This document shows, piece by piece, positions 18,422 to 26,837 of a stretch of 64,000 nt of DNA. The first letter of the stretch is position 1. Each line of letters begins with the position of its first letter. This DNA is from Bernardetiaceae bacterium (lineage in GTDB: Bacteria; Bacteroidota; Bacteroidia; Cytophagales; Thermoflexibacteraceae). Location of the stretch: positions 186,001-250,000 of the forward strand of contig JANWWZ010000001.1 of the NCBI GenBank assembly GCA_025057115.1, in the 5' to 3' direction. The notes beneath the pieces are model-generated. The model had not been told where the DNA came from, did not search any database, and saw only the letters and a list, made by a program, of their open reading frames with translations. Position numbers and translations under genes: made by a program.

Positions 18422-19990
18422 ATGAGGGCGAAAGTATTGCTTTTGTCAGTTAGTAGGTGTTTTGCCAAATGGCTTTTGCTAGGAGGAGTAACTGCTTTGC
18501 TGGCTATACCTCCTGCTTATATTGCTTTGCAGTGGTTTTATGCTGGAGATAGCTACTGGACGCATTTGCGCGAGCATTTACTGACTGACTATTTCCAACA
18601 TACTGTGCTTCTATCAAGTGGCGTGTTATTGGGAACGCTGCTATTGGGCATTTCCACTGGTTGGACTGTTGCTACCTACGAATTTCCAGCCAGGGGGATA
18701 TTTTCTTGGATGCTGGCTTTGCCACTAGCTATTCCCGCCTATATTGATGCCTACGTATATAAATACACCTTTGAGCGCGGCTTGCTGCGAGTGTTGCCTT
18801 TTCGCCCCGACGTGATGCACCTAGGCGGTGCTATAGGAGTAATGTCTTTAGCTTTATATCCCTATGTGTATTTAGTAAGTCGGGCTATTTTCCAGAAGCA
18901 AGCAGCCAGTGCCCTAGAGGCAGCCCAGTTGTTAGGAGCTTCCTCAGCAAGGCGATTTTTGGCAATTGCTTTGCCGATGGCACGCCCAGCCATTACGGGA
19001 AGCGCCATGCTAGTCCTGATGGAATGTTTAAATGAATACGGCACGGTTAAGTACTATGGCGTGCCTACTTTTTCAGTGGGCATTTTTCGGGCATGGTTTG
19101 CAGCGGGAAGTGTCCATAGTGCTATGAAACTGGCTGCTTTGTTGTTGTTGCTAATTTTTTTGCTCAACATCGCAGAGCAGTGGCTAACGCGCAAATTGCA
19201 TTACACCACCAGAAAAAGCGAACGACTTATTACAAGACAATTTTTAAGAGGAAAGCAAGCCGTAATTGCGGTTTTGATTTGCTTAGTTCCCACTACATTA
19301 GGATTTTTGTTTCCTTTTCTGCAGCTAATTTGGTGGGCATATAGTGGTTGGCAAATAGGACTAATTAACTGGGAACTAAGCCGATATTTATTGCAAACTC
19401 TGCAACTTGCTCTGCCAACTGCTTTGCTGATTGTGTTGGTAGCCTTGCTGTTGGCTTATTTACAAAGGGTAGGCACTACGCCCTTTACCCGATGGGTTAT
19501 CCAGCTGACTCGTTTGGGTTATGCTATGCCTGGAGCAGTGGTAGCCATTGGCATATTAGCCTTCTTGTTAGCAGTAGGTCAGTTATTACAAACCTTTTTA
19601 GTGGGAACGCTAACTGCTTTGAGTTATGCCTACTTGGTGCGCTTCATGGCGGTGGCATTCAGCCCATTGGAGGCAGGTTTGAAAAAAATTTCACCTTCTT
19701 TAGATGAAGCTGCTAATATTCTTGGCAAAAACCGCTTCCAAGTTCTCGTGCAGGTACATTTACCCTTGTTGCGAAGTGCATTGCTGGCAGCATTGATGTT
19801 AGTAGGGGTGGATATTCTCAAGGAATTACCCCTTACATTAATCTTGCGCCCATTTAACTTTGACACATTGGCTACAATAGCTTACCAATATGCTGACGAC
19901 GAAAAATTACCACAGTCGGCAGCGGCTTCCTGCCTAATCGTGCTGGCAGGCATGTTGCCAGTTTTGTTGTTGGATCGGTTAAATAAATAG
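18422..19990 (+). CDS. iron(III)-type ABC transporter permease (fused two-domain)
   Basis: A 522-residue inner-membrane permease of the FbpB/AfuB/ThiP type, with two tandem binding-protein-dependent permease domains and about 12 helices. Two EAA loops, where the ATPase docks, are visible: EAAQLLGASSARRFLAIALP (about residues 161-180) and DEAANILGKNRFQVLVQVHL in the second half. Fused permeases of this size serve Fe3+ or thiamine import; iron is favoured by overall similarity, but substrate is not proven. The ATPase and the periplasmic binding protein are not adjacent. Confidence 0.85.
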   Translation: MRAKVLLLSVSRCFAKWLLLGGVTALLAIPPAYIALQWFYAGDSYWTHLREHLLTDYFQHTVLLSSGVLLGTLLLGISTGWTVATYEFPARGIFSWMLALPLAIPAYIDAYVYKYTFERGLLRVLPFRPDVMHLGGAIGVMSLALYPYVYLVSRAIFQKQAASALEAAQLLGASSARRFLAIALPMARPAITGSAMLVLMECLNEYGTVKYYGVPTFSVGIFRAWFAAGSVHSAMKLAALLLLLIFLLNIAEQWLTRKLHYTTRKSERLITRQFLRGKQAVIAVLICLVPTTLGFLFPFLQLIWWAYSGWQIGLINWELSRYLLQTLQLALPTALLIVLVALLLAYLQRVGTTPFTRWVIQLTRLGYAMPGAVVAIGILAFLLAVGQLLQTFLVGTLTALSYAYLVRFMAVAFSPLEAGLKKISPSLDEAANILGKNRFQVLVQVHLPLLRSALLAALMLVGVDILKELPLTLILRPFNFDTLATIAYQYADDEKLPQSAAASCLIVLAGMLPVLLLDRLNK

Positions 19991-20009
19991 TCAGCCTTTG
20001 AAAGCTGAC
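19990..20009. terminator. hairpin between convergent permease and hflX
   Basis: A 6-bp stem GTCAGC/GCTGAC with loop CTTTGAAA in the convergent gap, partly overlapping the permease stop. A run of A and T residues lies 15-25 nt downstream rather than directly after it, so termination efficiency is doubtful. Confidence 0.4.
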
Positions 20010-20062
20010 GGCATTGCAAAGAAAAAATTTTTATCTGCTAAATATTTTTGCCCGCGCTACCT

Positions 20063-21310
20063 TTAAGCGCTTTTCAGACTTAGCTCGCTCAAGTAAGCAG
20101 GCAATTGTTCGATTTTGAGAAAGTTGGGATAAATAGTAAAATATTTTTGAGCTATTTCGCGCATCATGATGGTGCGCAGTGCATCAATGTTAGTTTTATT
20201 GGCAGCAGAAATAAATACCGCTTTTTGCGATTGAACTACATACATTTGCTGTAATTGTTCTAAAGTAGGTTTGCCTTGGTGGTGGCTAGGAGAGATGCCA
20301 TTTTCTAACTCAGGGTTGCGATAAAGGTCTATTTTGTTGAACACCAAAATGGTAGGTTTGTCCCCAGCGCCAATTTCCGCTAGTGTTTTATTGACCACTT
20401 GAATGTGCTCTTCAAAGGAAGGATGCGAAATATCCACCACGTGCAATAAAATATCTGCTTCTACGATTTCGGCTAGCGTGGATTTAAAACTTTCTATCAG
20501 GTGGGTCGGCAGTTTGCGAATAAAACCTACTGTATCGGTTAATAAAAATGGTATTTGGTCAATAACTACCTTGCGTACGGTGGCATCTACGGTAGCAAAT
20601 AGTTTGTTTTCAGCAAATACATTGGCTTTGCTAAGCAAATTCATCAAGGTAGATTTGCCTACGTTGGTGTAGCCCACTAGTGCCACGCGTACCATTGAGT
20701 CGCGAGATTTGCGCCGAGTAGCACTCTGGTTTTCTATTTGGCGAAGTTTTTGGCGCAACAATGCAATTTTATCGCGAACAATTCTTCGGTCAGTTTCTAG
20801 TTCCTTTTCACCTGGGCCGCTGCGGACTCCTACCCCTCCTTGCTGGCGAGAAAGGTGCGTCCACATGCGGGTGAGTCGTGGCAGCATGTATTGCATTTGT
20901 GCTAATTCCACTTGAGTGCGCGCTTGAGCAGTTTTGGCTCTCAGCAAAAAAATTTCTATGATGAGCATAGTGCGGTCTAAGATTTTGCACTTTAATTCAT
21001 TTTCCAAGTTGCGCATTTGAGAAGCACTTAGCTCATCGTCAAAAATGACCATCGTAGGTGTTTCTGCTTCTACGAAGGCTTTTATTTCTTGCAATTTGCC
21101 TTTGCCCACGAAAGTACGTGGATGGGCATACTCAAGTTTTTGTTGAAACTTTTTTATGGTGCGTATGCCAGCCGTTTCAGCTAAAAACTCTAGTTCGTTT
21201 AAGTATTCTGTAGCCTGTTCTTGAGTTTGGTGCTGAGTAACTACTGCCACTAATACTGCTGTAGGTGGTGCTGGCGCAGTCTCGATAACTTTTGTTCCCT
21301 TTTTTTGCAT
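20063..21310 (-). CDS. hflX: GTPase HflX
   Basis: A 415-residue ribosome-associated GTPase that splits stalled or heat-damaged 70S ribosomes. The N-terminal HflX domain holds YAHPRTFVGKGKLQEI; a coiled linker carries the GGVGVRSGPGEKELETDRR motif; the G domain has GYTNVGKST (G1), DTVGFIRKLP (G3) and NKID (G4). The start is the ATG that overlaps the mutS stop codon by one base (TGATG), preferred over the preceding GTG. It is the last gene of rluA-mutS-hflX. Confidence 0.95.
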   Translation of the reverse strand: MQKKGTKVIETAPAPPTAVLVAVVTQHQTQEQATEYLNELEFLAETAGIRTIKKFQQKLEYAHPRTFVGKGKLQEIKAFVEAETPTMVIFDDELSASQMRNLENELKCKILDRTMLIIEIFLLRAKTAQARTQVELAQMQYMLPRLTRMWTHLSRQQGGVGVRSGPGEKELETDRRIVRDKIALLRQKLRQIENQSATRRKSRDSMVRVALVGYTNVGKSTLMNLLSKANVFAENKLFATVDATVRKVVIDQIPFLLTDTVGFIRKLPTHLIESFKSTLAEIVEADILLHVVDISHPSFEEHIQVVNKTLAEIGAGDKPTILVFNKIDLYRNPELENGISPSHHQGKPTLEQLQQMYVVQSQKAVFISAANKTNIDALRTIMMREIAQKYFTIYPNFLKIEQLPAYLSELSLKSA

Positions 21311-23922
21311 CACTTGCCTAACAAATTTTTTAGCTCATTTAGTTTCAACAGTGCCTCTACTGGTGAAATAGTGTTAATGTCTAATTGCTGTAGCATTTCT
21401 TTCACTTTAGCATAGTAGGAGTCCTCAAATAAACTCATTTGATAAACTTGAGGCTTGGGCAAGCGACCTAGATGGGTTTTCCATTGCTGCTGGCGGTGTT
21501 CATCCTTTTCTAAGTGCTGCATAATTTCATATGCTCGAATGACAATCCAGTTAGGAATGCCCGCCAGTTGTGCCACGTGAATGCCAAAGCTGTGCTGGCT
21601 ACCTCCTGGAACTAACTTGCGAAGGAAAATGATCTTGCCATTGGCTTCCTTTACCGCGATGTTAAAATTTTTTACTCTAGGAAGTTGATTTGCCAGCGCA
21701 TTGAGTTCGTGGTAATGTGTGGCAAAGAGGGTTTTAGGTCGAAAGCGCGGGTGATTGTGCAAATACTCTACGATAGCCCAAGCAATGGAAATGCCATCGT
21801 AGGTGCTAGTACCTCGACCAATTTCATCCATGATAAGTAAACTATTTTGGCTCAGATTGTTGAGAATACTAGCAGTTTCGGTCATTTCTACCATGAAAGT
21901 GCTCTCGCCTCTGGAAAGGTTATCCGTTGCTCCTACACGTGTAAATACCTTGTCCACCAAGCCAATTTTTGCCTCGGCTGCAGGGACAAAACTGCCCATT
22001 TGCGCCATGAGCACAATGAGCGCCGTTTGCCGAAGCAAGGCGGATTTGCCAGCCATATTGGGACCCGTAATAATTAAAATTTGCTGATTTTCAGTATCAA
22101 GAAAAAGATCGTTGGGTATGTACTCCTCCCCAGGAGGCAATTGGCGCTCTATGACTGGATGCCTACCCGCTTTGATATCGATAGTAGTGTACTCTCCTAT
22201 TACGGGACGTGCGTAGTGGTACGCCACGGCTGTTTGAGCAAAGGAGAGCAGACAATCCAGCGTGGCTATCACTCGCGCATTTTGCTGGACCGGCAGCACA
22301 TAACTGGCAGCAGTTTGAACCAATTGGTGGAAAATTTCTTGCTCTAAAAAGGCAATTTTATCTTCCGCTGTTAAAATTTTTTCTTCGTAGTTTTTTAATT
22401 CCTCAGTGACGTAGCGCTCAGCATTGGCAAGGGTTTGCTTGCGAATCCAGTCGGCGGGAACTTTGTCTTTGTGTGCATTGCTAACTTCGATATAGTAGCC
22501 GAATACCTTATTGTAGTTAATTTTCAGAGAGTGAATGCCTGTTCGGCGGATTTCTCGCTCTAGAATTTGTTTGAGAAAATCCTTGCTCGAGGAAGCAATT
22601 TCGCGCAACTGATCAAGCTCTTGGTTGACCCCAGACTTAATCAAGTTGCCTTGGTGGAGCAGCGCTGGTGCCTCTTCAGACAACTCTTTGCCAATTTTTT
22701 CGACTAAAAATTCGCATGGATTAATTTGGTCAGCCCACTGTTGCCAAATGGGTTGATGGGTTTTGGCAAGTAGTGTCTTGAGAGGGTGCATTTGCAAAAG
22801 CCAGCGGCGCAATTGTTGCATTTCGCGCGGGTTAACTCTGCCAGCAGCCACTTTAGAAATGACCCTTTCCATGTCGCCTAAGGTAGAAAGCAATTGCAAG
22901 AGCCCTTGTCGGAAATCTTCATGAGTAACTAAATAATCCACTGCCTCAAGGCGCTGGTCAATTTTGTGTTTGTCGCACAAGGGCAAGGCGATCCATTTTT
23001 TGAGCAAACGCGCTCCCATAGGAGTTTGCGTTTGGTCTAATACTTCCAGGAGGGAAACACCTCCCTCTTGTTGAGGAGAAAGGAGTTCCAAGTTGCGCAA
23101 AGTAAAGCGGTCTAACCATACGTATCCTGCTTCTTCGATGCGGCTGATGGAAGAAATATGCTTGATTTCTTTGTGTTCAGTAACTTCCAAGTAATAGAGA
23201 ACCGCTCCTGCAGCTATGATGCCCGCGGAAAGCTCGTGGATGCCAAATCCTTTGAGGGAGAGGGTTTCAAAATGTCGCGTTAATTTTTCATAAGCATAAT
23301 CGCGTTGAAATACCCATTCATCAAGAGGAAAGGTGCTGACTTTTTCGGCAAAGCCTGCGTCAGCAAACTTTTCTTGCCATGTTTTTTTGCAAGACTTGCT
23401 AAAAATTATTTCTGCAGGTGCAAAGTTTTGCAATAATTTTTGAATGTAGTTCAGATTTCCTTGTGTGGTGAGAAACTCACCTGTGCTAATGTCTAAAAAA
23501 GCAATCCCAATGGGTTCGTTGCTAAGATGCAAAGCACAAAGGTAGTTGTTGCGCCGCCTGTCTAGGGCTTGGTCGTGATAAACTATCCCAGGCGTGATAA
23601 GTTCTGTAACTCCTCTTTTGACTAACCCTTTAGCAAAACGAGGGTCTTCTAGTTGGTCGCAGATAGCTACGCGTTCGCCAGCTTTGATGAGCTTAGGTAA
23701 ATACACGTCTAACGCATGGTAGGGAAAGCCAGCCAGAGGCACTTCTGCAGCTGCTCCGTTGGCTCGTTTAGTGAGGGTAATGTCTAGAATTCGGCTAGCG
23801 CGTATGGCATCCTCGCCAAAGGTTTCGTAAAAATCTCCGACGCGGAAAAGCAATAGTGCCCCTGGATACTGTGCTTTAAAGGCGTTGTATTGCCGCATCA
23901 AAGGAGTTTCGTTCTGATTCAT
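21310..23922 (-). CDS. mutS: DNA mismatch repair protein MutS
   Basis: An 870-residue MutS1. The mismatch-probing motif is visible as GDFYETFGEDA near residue 30, and the ATPase domain has GPNMAGKSALLRQ (Walker A) and LLIMDEIGRGTSTYDG (Walker B). The ATG is followed by QNETPLMRQYNAFK, the standard start. It recognises mismatches and recruits MutL. The gene lies 20 nt after the pseudouridine-synthase gene and is translationally coupled to hflX. Confidence 0.97.
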   Translation of the reverse strand: MNQNETPLMRQYNAFKAQYPGALLLFRVGDFYETFGEDAIRASRILDITLTKRANGAAAEVPLAGFPYHALDVYLPKLIKAGERVAICDQLEDPRFAKGLVKRGVTELITPGIVYHDQALDRRRNNYLCALHLSNEPIGIAFLDISTGEFLTTQGNLNYIQKLLQNFAPAEIIFSKSCKKTWQEKFADAGFAEKVSTFPLDEWVFQRDYAYEKLTRHFETLSLKGFGIHELSAGIIAAGAVLYYLEVTEHKEIKHISSISRIEEAGYVWLDRFTLRNLELLSPQQEGGVSLLEVLDQTQTPMGARLLKKWIALPLCDKHKIDQRLEAVDYLVTHEDFRQGLLQLLSTLGDMERVISKVAAGRVNPREMQQLRRWLLQMHPLKTLLAKTHQPIWQQWADQINPCEFLVEKIGKELSEEAPALLHQGNLIKSGVNQELDQLREIASSSKDFLKQILEREIRRTGIHSLKINYNKVFGYYIEVSNAHKDKVPADWIRKQTLANAERYVTEELKNYEEKILTAEDKIAFLEQEIFHQLVQTAASYVLPVQQNARVIATLDCLLSFAQTAVAYHYARPVIGEYTTIDIKAGRHPVIERQLPPGEEYIPNDLFLDTENQQILIITGPNMAGKSALLRQTALIVLMAQMGSFVPAAEAKIGLVDKVFTRVGATDNLSRGESTFMVEMTETASILNNLSQNSLLIMDEIGRGTSTYDGISIAWAIVEYLHNHPRFRPKTLFATHYHELNALANQLPRVKNFNIAVKEANGKIIFLRKLVPGGSQHSFGIHVAQLAGIPNWIVIRAYEIMQHLEKDEHRQQQWKTHLGRLPKPQVYQMSLFEDSYYAKVKEMLQQLDINTISPVEALLKLNELKNLLGK

Positions 23923-23942
23923 CGCTGAGGGCTATTAGATGT

Positions 23943-24659
23943 TTACATATTTGCGCGCAATTGTCGCAACAAAGCGGCTATATCTTTGGGATAAGGCGCC
24001 TCTACATACAAAGGCTCCCCGCTCAAGGCTTTGAATGCTAAAGCAAAGGCATGCAGGGCTACGCGTTTGATAAGAGGTTGTTCTTCTGTAAATTTTTTCA
24101 AATTAAAGTTGCGTTTAAGTTCCGAAAGGTAGAGCATGCGTCCGCCGTAGAGTTCATCGGAAACAATAGGAGCTTTGAGGCACGCCAAATGAATCCGAAT
24201 TTGATGCATGCGCCCCGTGAGAGGATGACACTCGACTAAAGTGTGTCTTCTAAAAACCTCTTTGGTGTAAAAAATAGTCTTGGCTTCTTTTCCTTCTTCT
24301 TTATCGATGCGCACTCCTCCGCCTGAGGTTTGTTTAATGGGCAAATGCACATCCACGCCCTCAAAATTGTGAATTCCTTCTACTACTGCATGATATATTT
24401 TTTTTACTTGCCTTTTTTCAAATTGCACCGCTACGTGACGGTATGCCTCGGGGTTTTTAGCAATTACCAAAATGCCACTGGTTTCTTTATCCAACCGATG
24501 GCATACCTGAGCCTGAGGACAGTAATTTCTTGCCAGTTGGATGATAGAAGTTCTGTCGGCAGTGCGTTCGTTGAGTGTGGAAACATGAGGCGGCTTGTTA
24601 ATTAGAATATAGTCTTTGTCTTCATACACAATTAGGTCCTCAAAGCGAAGCAGTTTCAT
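23943..24659 (-). CDS. RluA-family rRNA pseudouridine synthase
   Basis: A 238-residue pseudouridine synthase. The catalytic aspartate sits in CHRLDKETSGILVIAK (near residue 59), with GRMHQIRIHLA as the second conserved block. There is no N-terminal S4 domain, so it is a short RluA/RluC/D-like enzyme; the target position in rRNA cannot be deduced. It is the first gene of the rluA-mutS-hflX operon. A TAACTTTG box lies only 4 nt before the ATG. Confidence 0.9.
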   Translation of the reverse strand: MKLLRFEDLIVYEDKDYILINKPPHVSTLNERTADRTSIIQLARNYCPQAQVCHRLDKETSGILVIAKNPEAYRHVAVQFEKRQVKKIYHAVVEGIHNFEGVDVHLPIKQTSGGGVRIDKEEGKEAKTIFYTKEVFRRHTLVECHPLTGRMHQIRIHLACLKAPIVSDELYGGRMLYLSELKRNFNLKKFTEEQPLIKRVALHAFALAFKALSGEPLYVEAPYPKDIAALLRQLRANM

Positions 24660-24767
24660 GCTGCAAAGTTATCGCTTTCAGCAATAGGATGGGATTTGCT
24701 TGCCTGAGATGCGTTAGTTGACCTCAGGGTAGATTGGGTAGTACTTATTCGTTTTGCTCAGAAGTTA

Positions 24768-26036
24768 TTAAAACTTGTACAACAGTCCGCTGCTCAAGCC
24801 AAGCCACTCGGGATGGGAACGCAAGTGCGGAGTTTGATAGACGGAAGTCAGTCCGCGGCGATAATTGCCTTCTAAGTAAATTCCCAATTGAGGAGTAAGG
24901 TAGTAGAATATCCCTATGCCAGCAGTAGCACTAAGGTTAAAAGGCTTATAGGTACCAAAGTCGTATTCCAAGCCTTCGATGCCGATACTGCTAATATGAT
25001 GAGCAAGGGTGAAGTCGCCAAGTAAGCCAGCCGAAAATCGATAACCCCATTTACTGCCCGCTACGTAAGTCATTTGGAGCGGCACGCTAAGCAATTGCGA
25101 GCGCACTTGAATGTTGTTAGGCTTTGTTGTCATGCCTTGCAGGAACTGGGGTAAGTATAGTTCTGCAGAGCTGTTAATTTGATACGCGTTGCTAGTGAAA
25201 ATCAGCCCGGAGCGGAGTGCTACCTTGCGACCTAGGAAGTAACCCCCTTCCAGCTGGGCACTGATGGAGCGCACATTCAGAAGGCTATCAGTTAAATCAT
25301 TGTGGATAACAGAAGCCTGCGCATACTGACCTTTCATCAAGGGCGTAGGCTGAAGCGTGGTTACATGGGAAAAACCTGGATTAAACTTACTGCCAGTCAT
25401 TAGTACGCCAATCCATGCACGCGGTCTTTCTATAAACGTTAGTGGTGCCTCCTGGTTATTTTCCCTTGCTGATTGAGTGACAATGGGTTGCAAAATATGT
25501 TTATTAGCAAGCGCTAAGGGTAATGGCTGCAGAGGAGGAAGCGGCAGCAATGTAATAGGCGTTTCTAATTTTTTGTTGTGATTGCTTGTAGATTGCTTGG
25601 AACCGCTTATGATGATGAAGTTACTGCCAAGACCAATAGGCTCGGAAGAGTTGGGAGAAGAGTGAGAAGCCACCGACTTGCCTGTTTTTGAATGGTTTGT
25701 TTTAAAGTCGGTTTGATTGTCGGCAGTATGGCTTTGATTCTTAGAAGAAGTTGGAGAGGGAGCCTCAGAGAAAGTAGATGATTTAAAAGGTTGGTTAACT
25801 ACTTGTTGAGTAGTTTCAGTAGTAGGGAAGTGATAAACAAGGTAGGAAGCAGAAAGGACAAACAAGGCAATCACCGCTGCTACGCCCAATTTTTTCAAAA
25901 AAGGCATAGATAACAAGCGAGGTTTTCGAGCTAACTCTCGCTCTATGTTTTTCCAGACTCTATCCGAAGGGGATAGTTCTGCTTTCTCGAAGGCTTCTTT
26001 AAAAATGTCCTCAAAGGTTTTCTCGTTGTTTTGCAT
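24768..26036 (-). CDS. anti-sigma-like / outer-membrane beta-barrel chimera
   Basis: A 422-residue protein with three parts. Residues 1-45 look like the cytoplasmic N-terminus of Bacteroidota anti-sigma-type proteins (FEDIFKEAFEKAELSPSDRV). A single transmembrane helix follows (about 48-68). After a low-complexity Ser/Thr/Asn/Gln linker (about 75-150), residues 200-422 look like an outer-membrane beta-barrel of the PorT/OmpA-like type, with alternating strands and a terminal GLSSGLLYKF. The start codon lies inside the upstream ECF sigma gene (26-nt overlap), so it is probably its cognate regulator. An inner-membrane helix on a barrel protein is topologically odd. Confidence 0.7.
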   Translation of the reverse strand: MQNNEKTFEDIFKEAFEKAELSPSDRVWKNIERELARKPRLLSMPFLKKLGVAAVIALFVLSASYLVYHFPTTETTQQVVNQPFKSSTFSEAPSPTSSKNQSHTADNQTDFKTNHSKTGKSVASHSSPNSSEPIGLGSNFIIISGSKQSTSNHNKKLETPITLLPLPPLQPLPLALANKHILQPIVTQSARENNQEAPLTFIERPRAWIGVLMTGSKFNPGFSHVTTLQPTPLMKGQYAQASVIHNDLTDSLLNVRSISAQLEGGYFLGRKVALRSGLIFTSNAYQINSSAELYLPQFLQGMTTKPNNIQVRSQLLSVPLQMTYVAGSKWGYRFSAGLLGDFTLAHHISSIGIEGLEYDFGTYKPFNLSATAGIGIFYYLTPQLGIYLEGNYRRGLTSVYQTPHLRSHPEWLGLSSGLLYKF

Positions 26037-26592
26037 ACGCCTTTTCCTCCTCTCTAGCCAACATCTTCTGTATCAATGCCTTGGCTCTTGCATACTGGGA
26101 CTTAGAGGTCCCTTCCGAAATTCCCAGCATCTCTGCTATTTCATGATGTTTATAGCCTTCTATGGCATATAAGTTAAATACTGCCTGATATCCAGGAGAT
26201 AGTTTTCTGATGACCTCCAGAAGTTCTTTGAAGTCATAGGACTCATCTGCAGAGATATAAGAAAAAGGTTCTTCGTTAATTTCGTCTACATCTTCCATGG
26301 GTGTTTTGTCAAGGAGCTTTCGGGTGTGCTTCAAAGCTGTGTTGATGACAATGCGCTTAATCCAGTACTCCAACGTAGAATCACCCTTAAAGCTGCCAAT
26401 TGCCGCAAACACCTTAATGAAAGACTCCTGCAAAATATCCTCTGCTTCAAAGGTTGTTTTGGAATAGCGCAGAGCTACTACGTACATTTTTCGGCAAAAG
26501 CGTTCGTAAAGAACTTGCTGCGCTTTCCGTTCCCCTCTGGCGCATCGCGTGATCAGCTCTTCTTCACTCCAGTTTTTTACCTTCTCTTTCAT
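26011..26592 (-). CDS. ECF RNA polymerase sigma factor (sigma-70 family)
   Basis: A 193-residue sigma factor. Region 2 (LYERFCRKMYVVALRYSKTT, AEDILQESFIKVFAAI) binds the -10-like element and core polymerase; region 4 has the helix-turn-helix HHEIAEMLGISEGTSKSQYA near residues 155-175. Its stop overlaps the anti-sigma-like gene by 26 nt, a strong sign of a sigma/regulator pair. Targets are unknown. Confidence 0.93.
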   Translation of the reverse strand: MKEKVKNWSEEELITRCARGERKAQQVLYERFCRKMYVVALRYSKTTFEAEDILQESFIKVFAAIGSFKGDSTLEYWIKRIVINTALKHTRKLLDKTPMEDVDEINEEPFSYISADESYDFKELLEVIRKLSPGYQAVFNLYAIEGYKHHEIAEMLGISEGTSKSQYARAKALIQKMLAREEEKAYAKQRENL

Positions 26593-26837
26593 GGGATTAA
26601 AAACTTTTAGTGAAGAATCGCTGCTCGAATAGAAGACCCTGTAATATGTCGTTTGGTTGCATAGTGTTTGAATTTTTTTTCGCCTTCAGCGGGCAATTGC
26701 AAAACGGCATACAATCTGGTCTTTTATGTTTTCAATACGAGATTCCGCACTACATGTTACAAGGAGTTAAAATCCGATCTGCACAAGCAGGCAAAGCAGG
26801 TCAGAAGGCTAATTTTTCCTCAAAAATACAGGAAAAT
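26593..26837. other. non-coding gap upstream of the ECF sigma gene
   Basis: No credible gene is seen. On the minus strand a TATTTTTG box (26821-26828) matches the -7 consensus but lies about 230 bp from the sigma gene start, which would give a long leader; no clear -33 box accompanies it. Confidence 0.4.
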
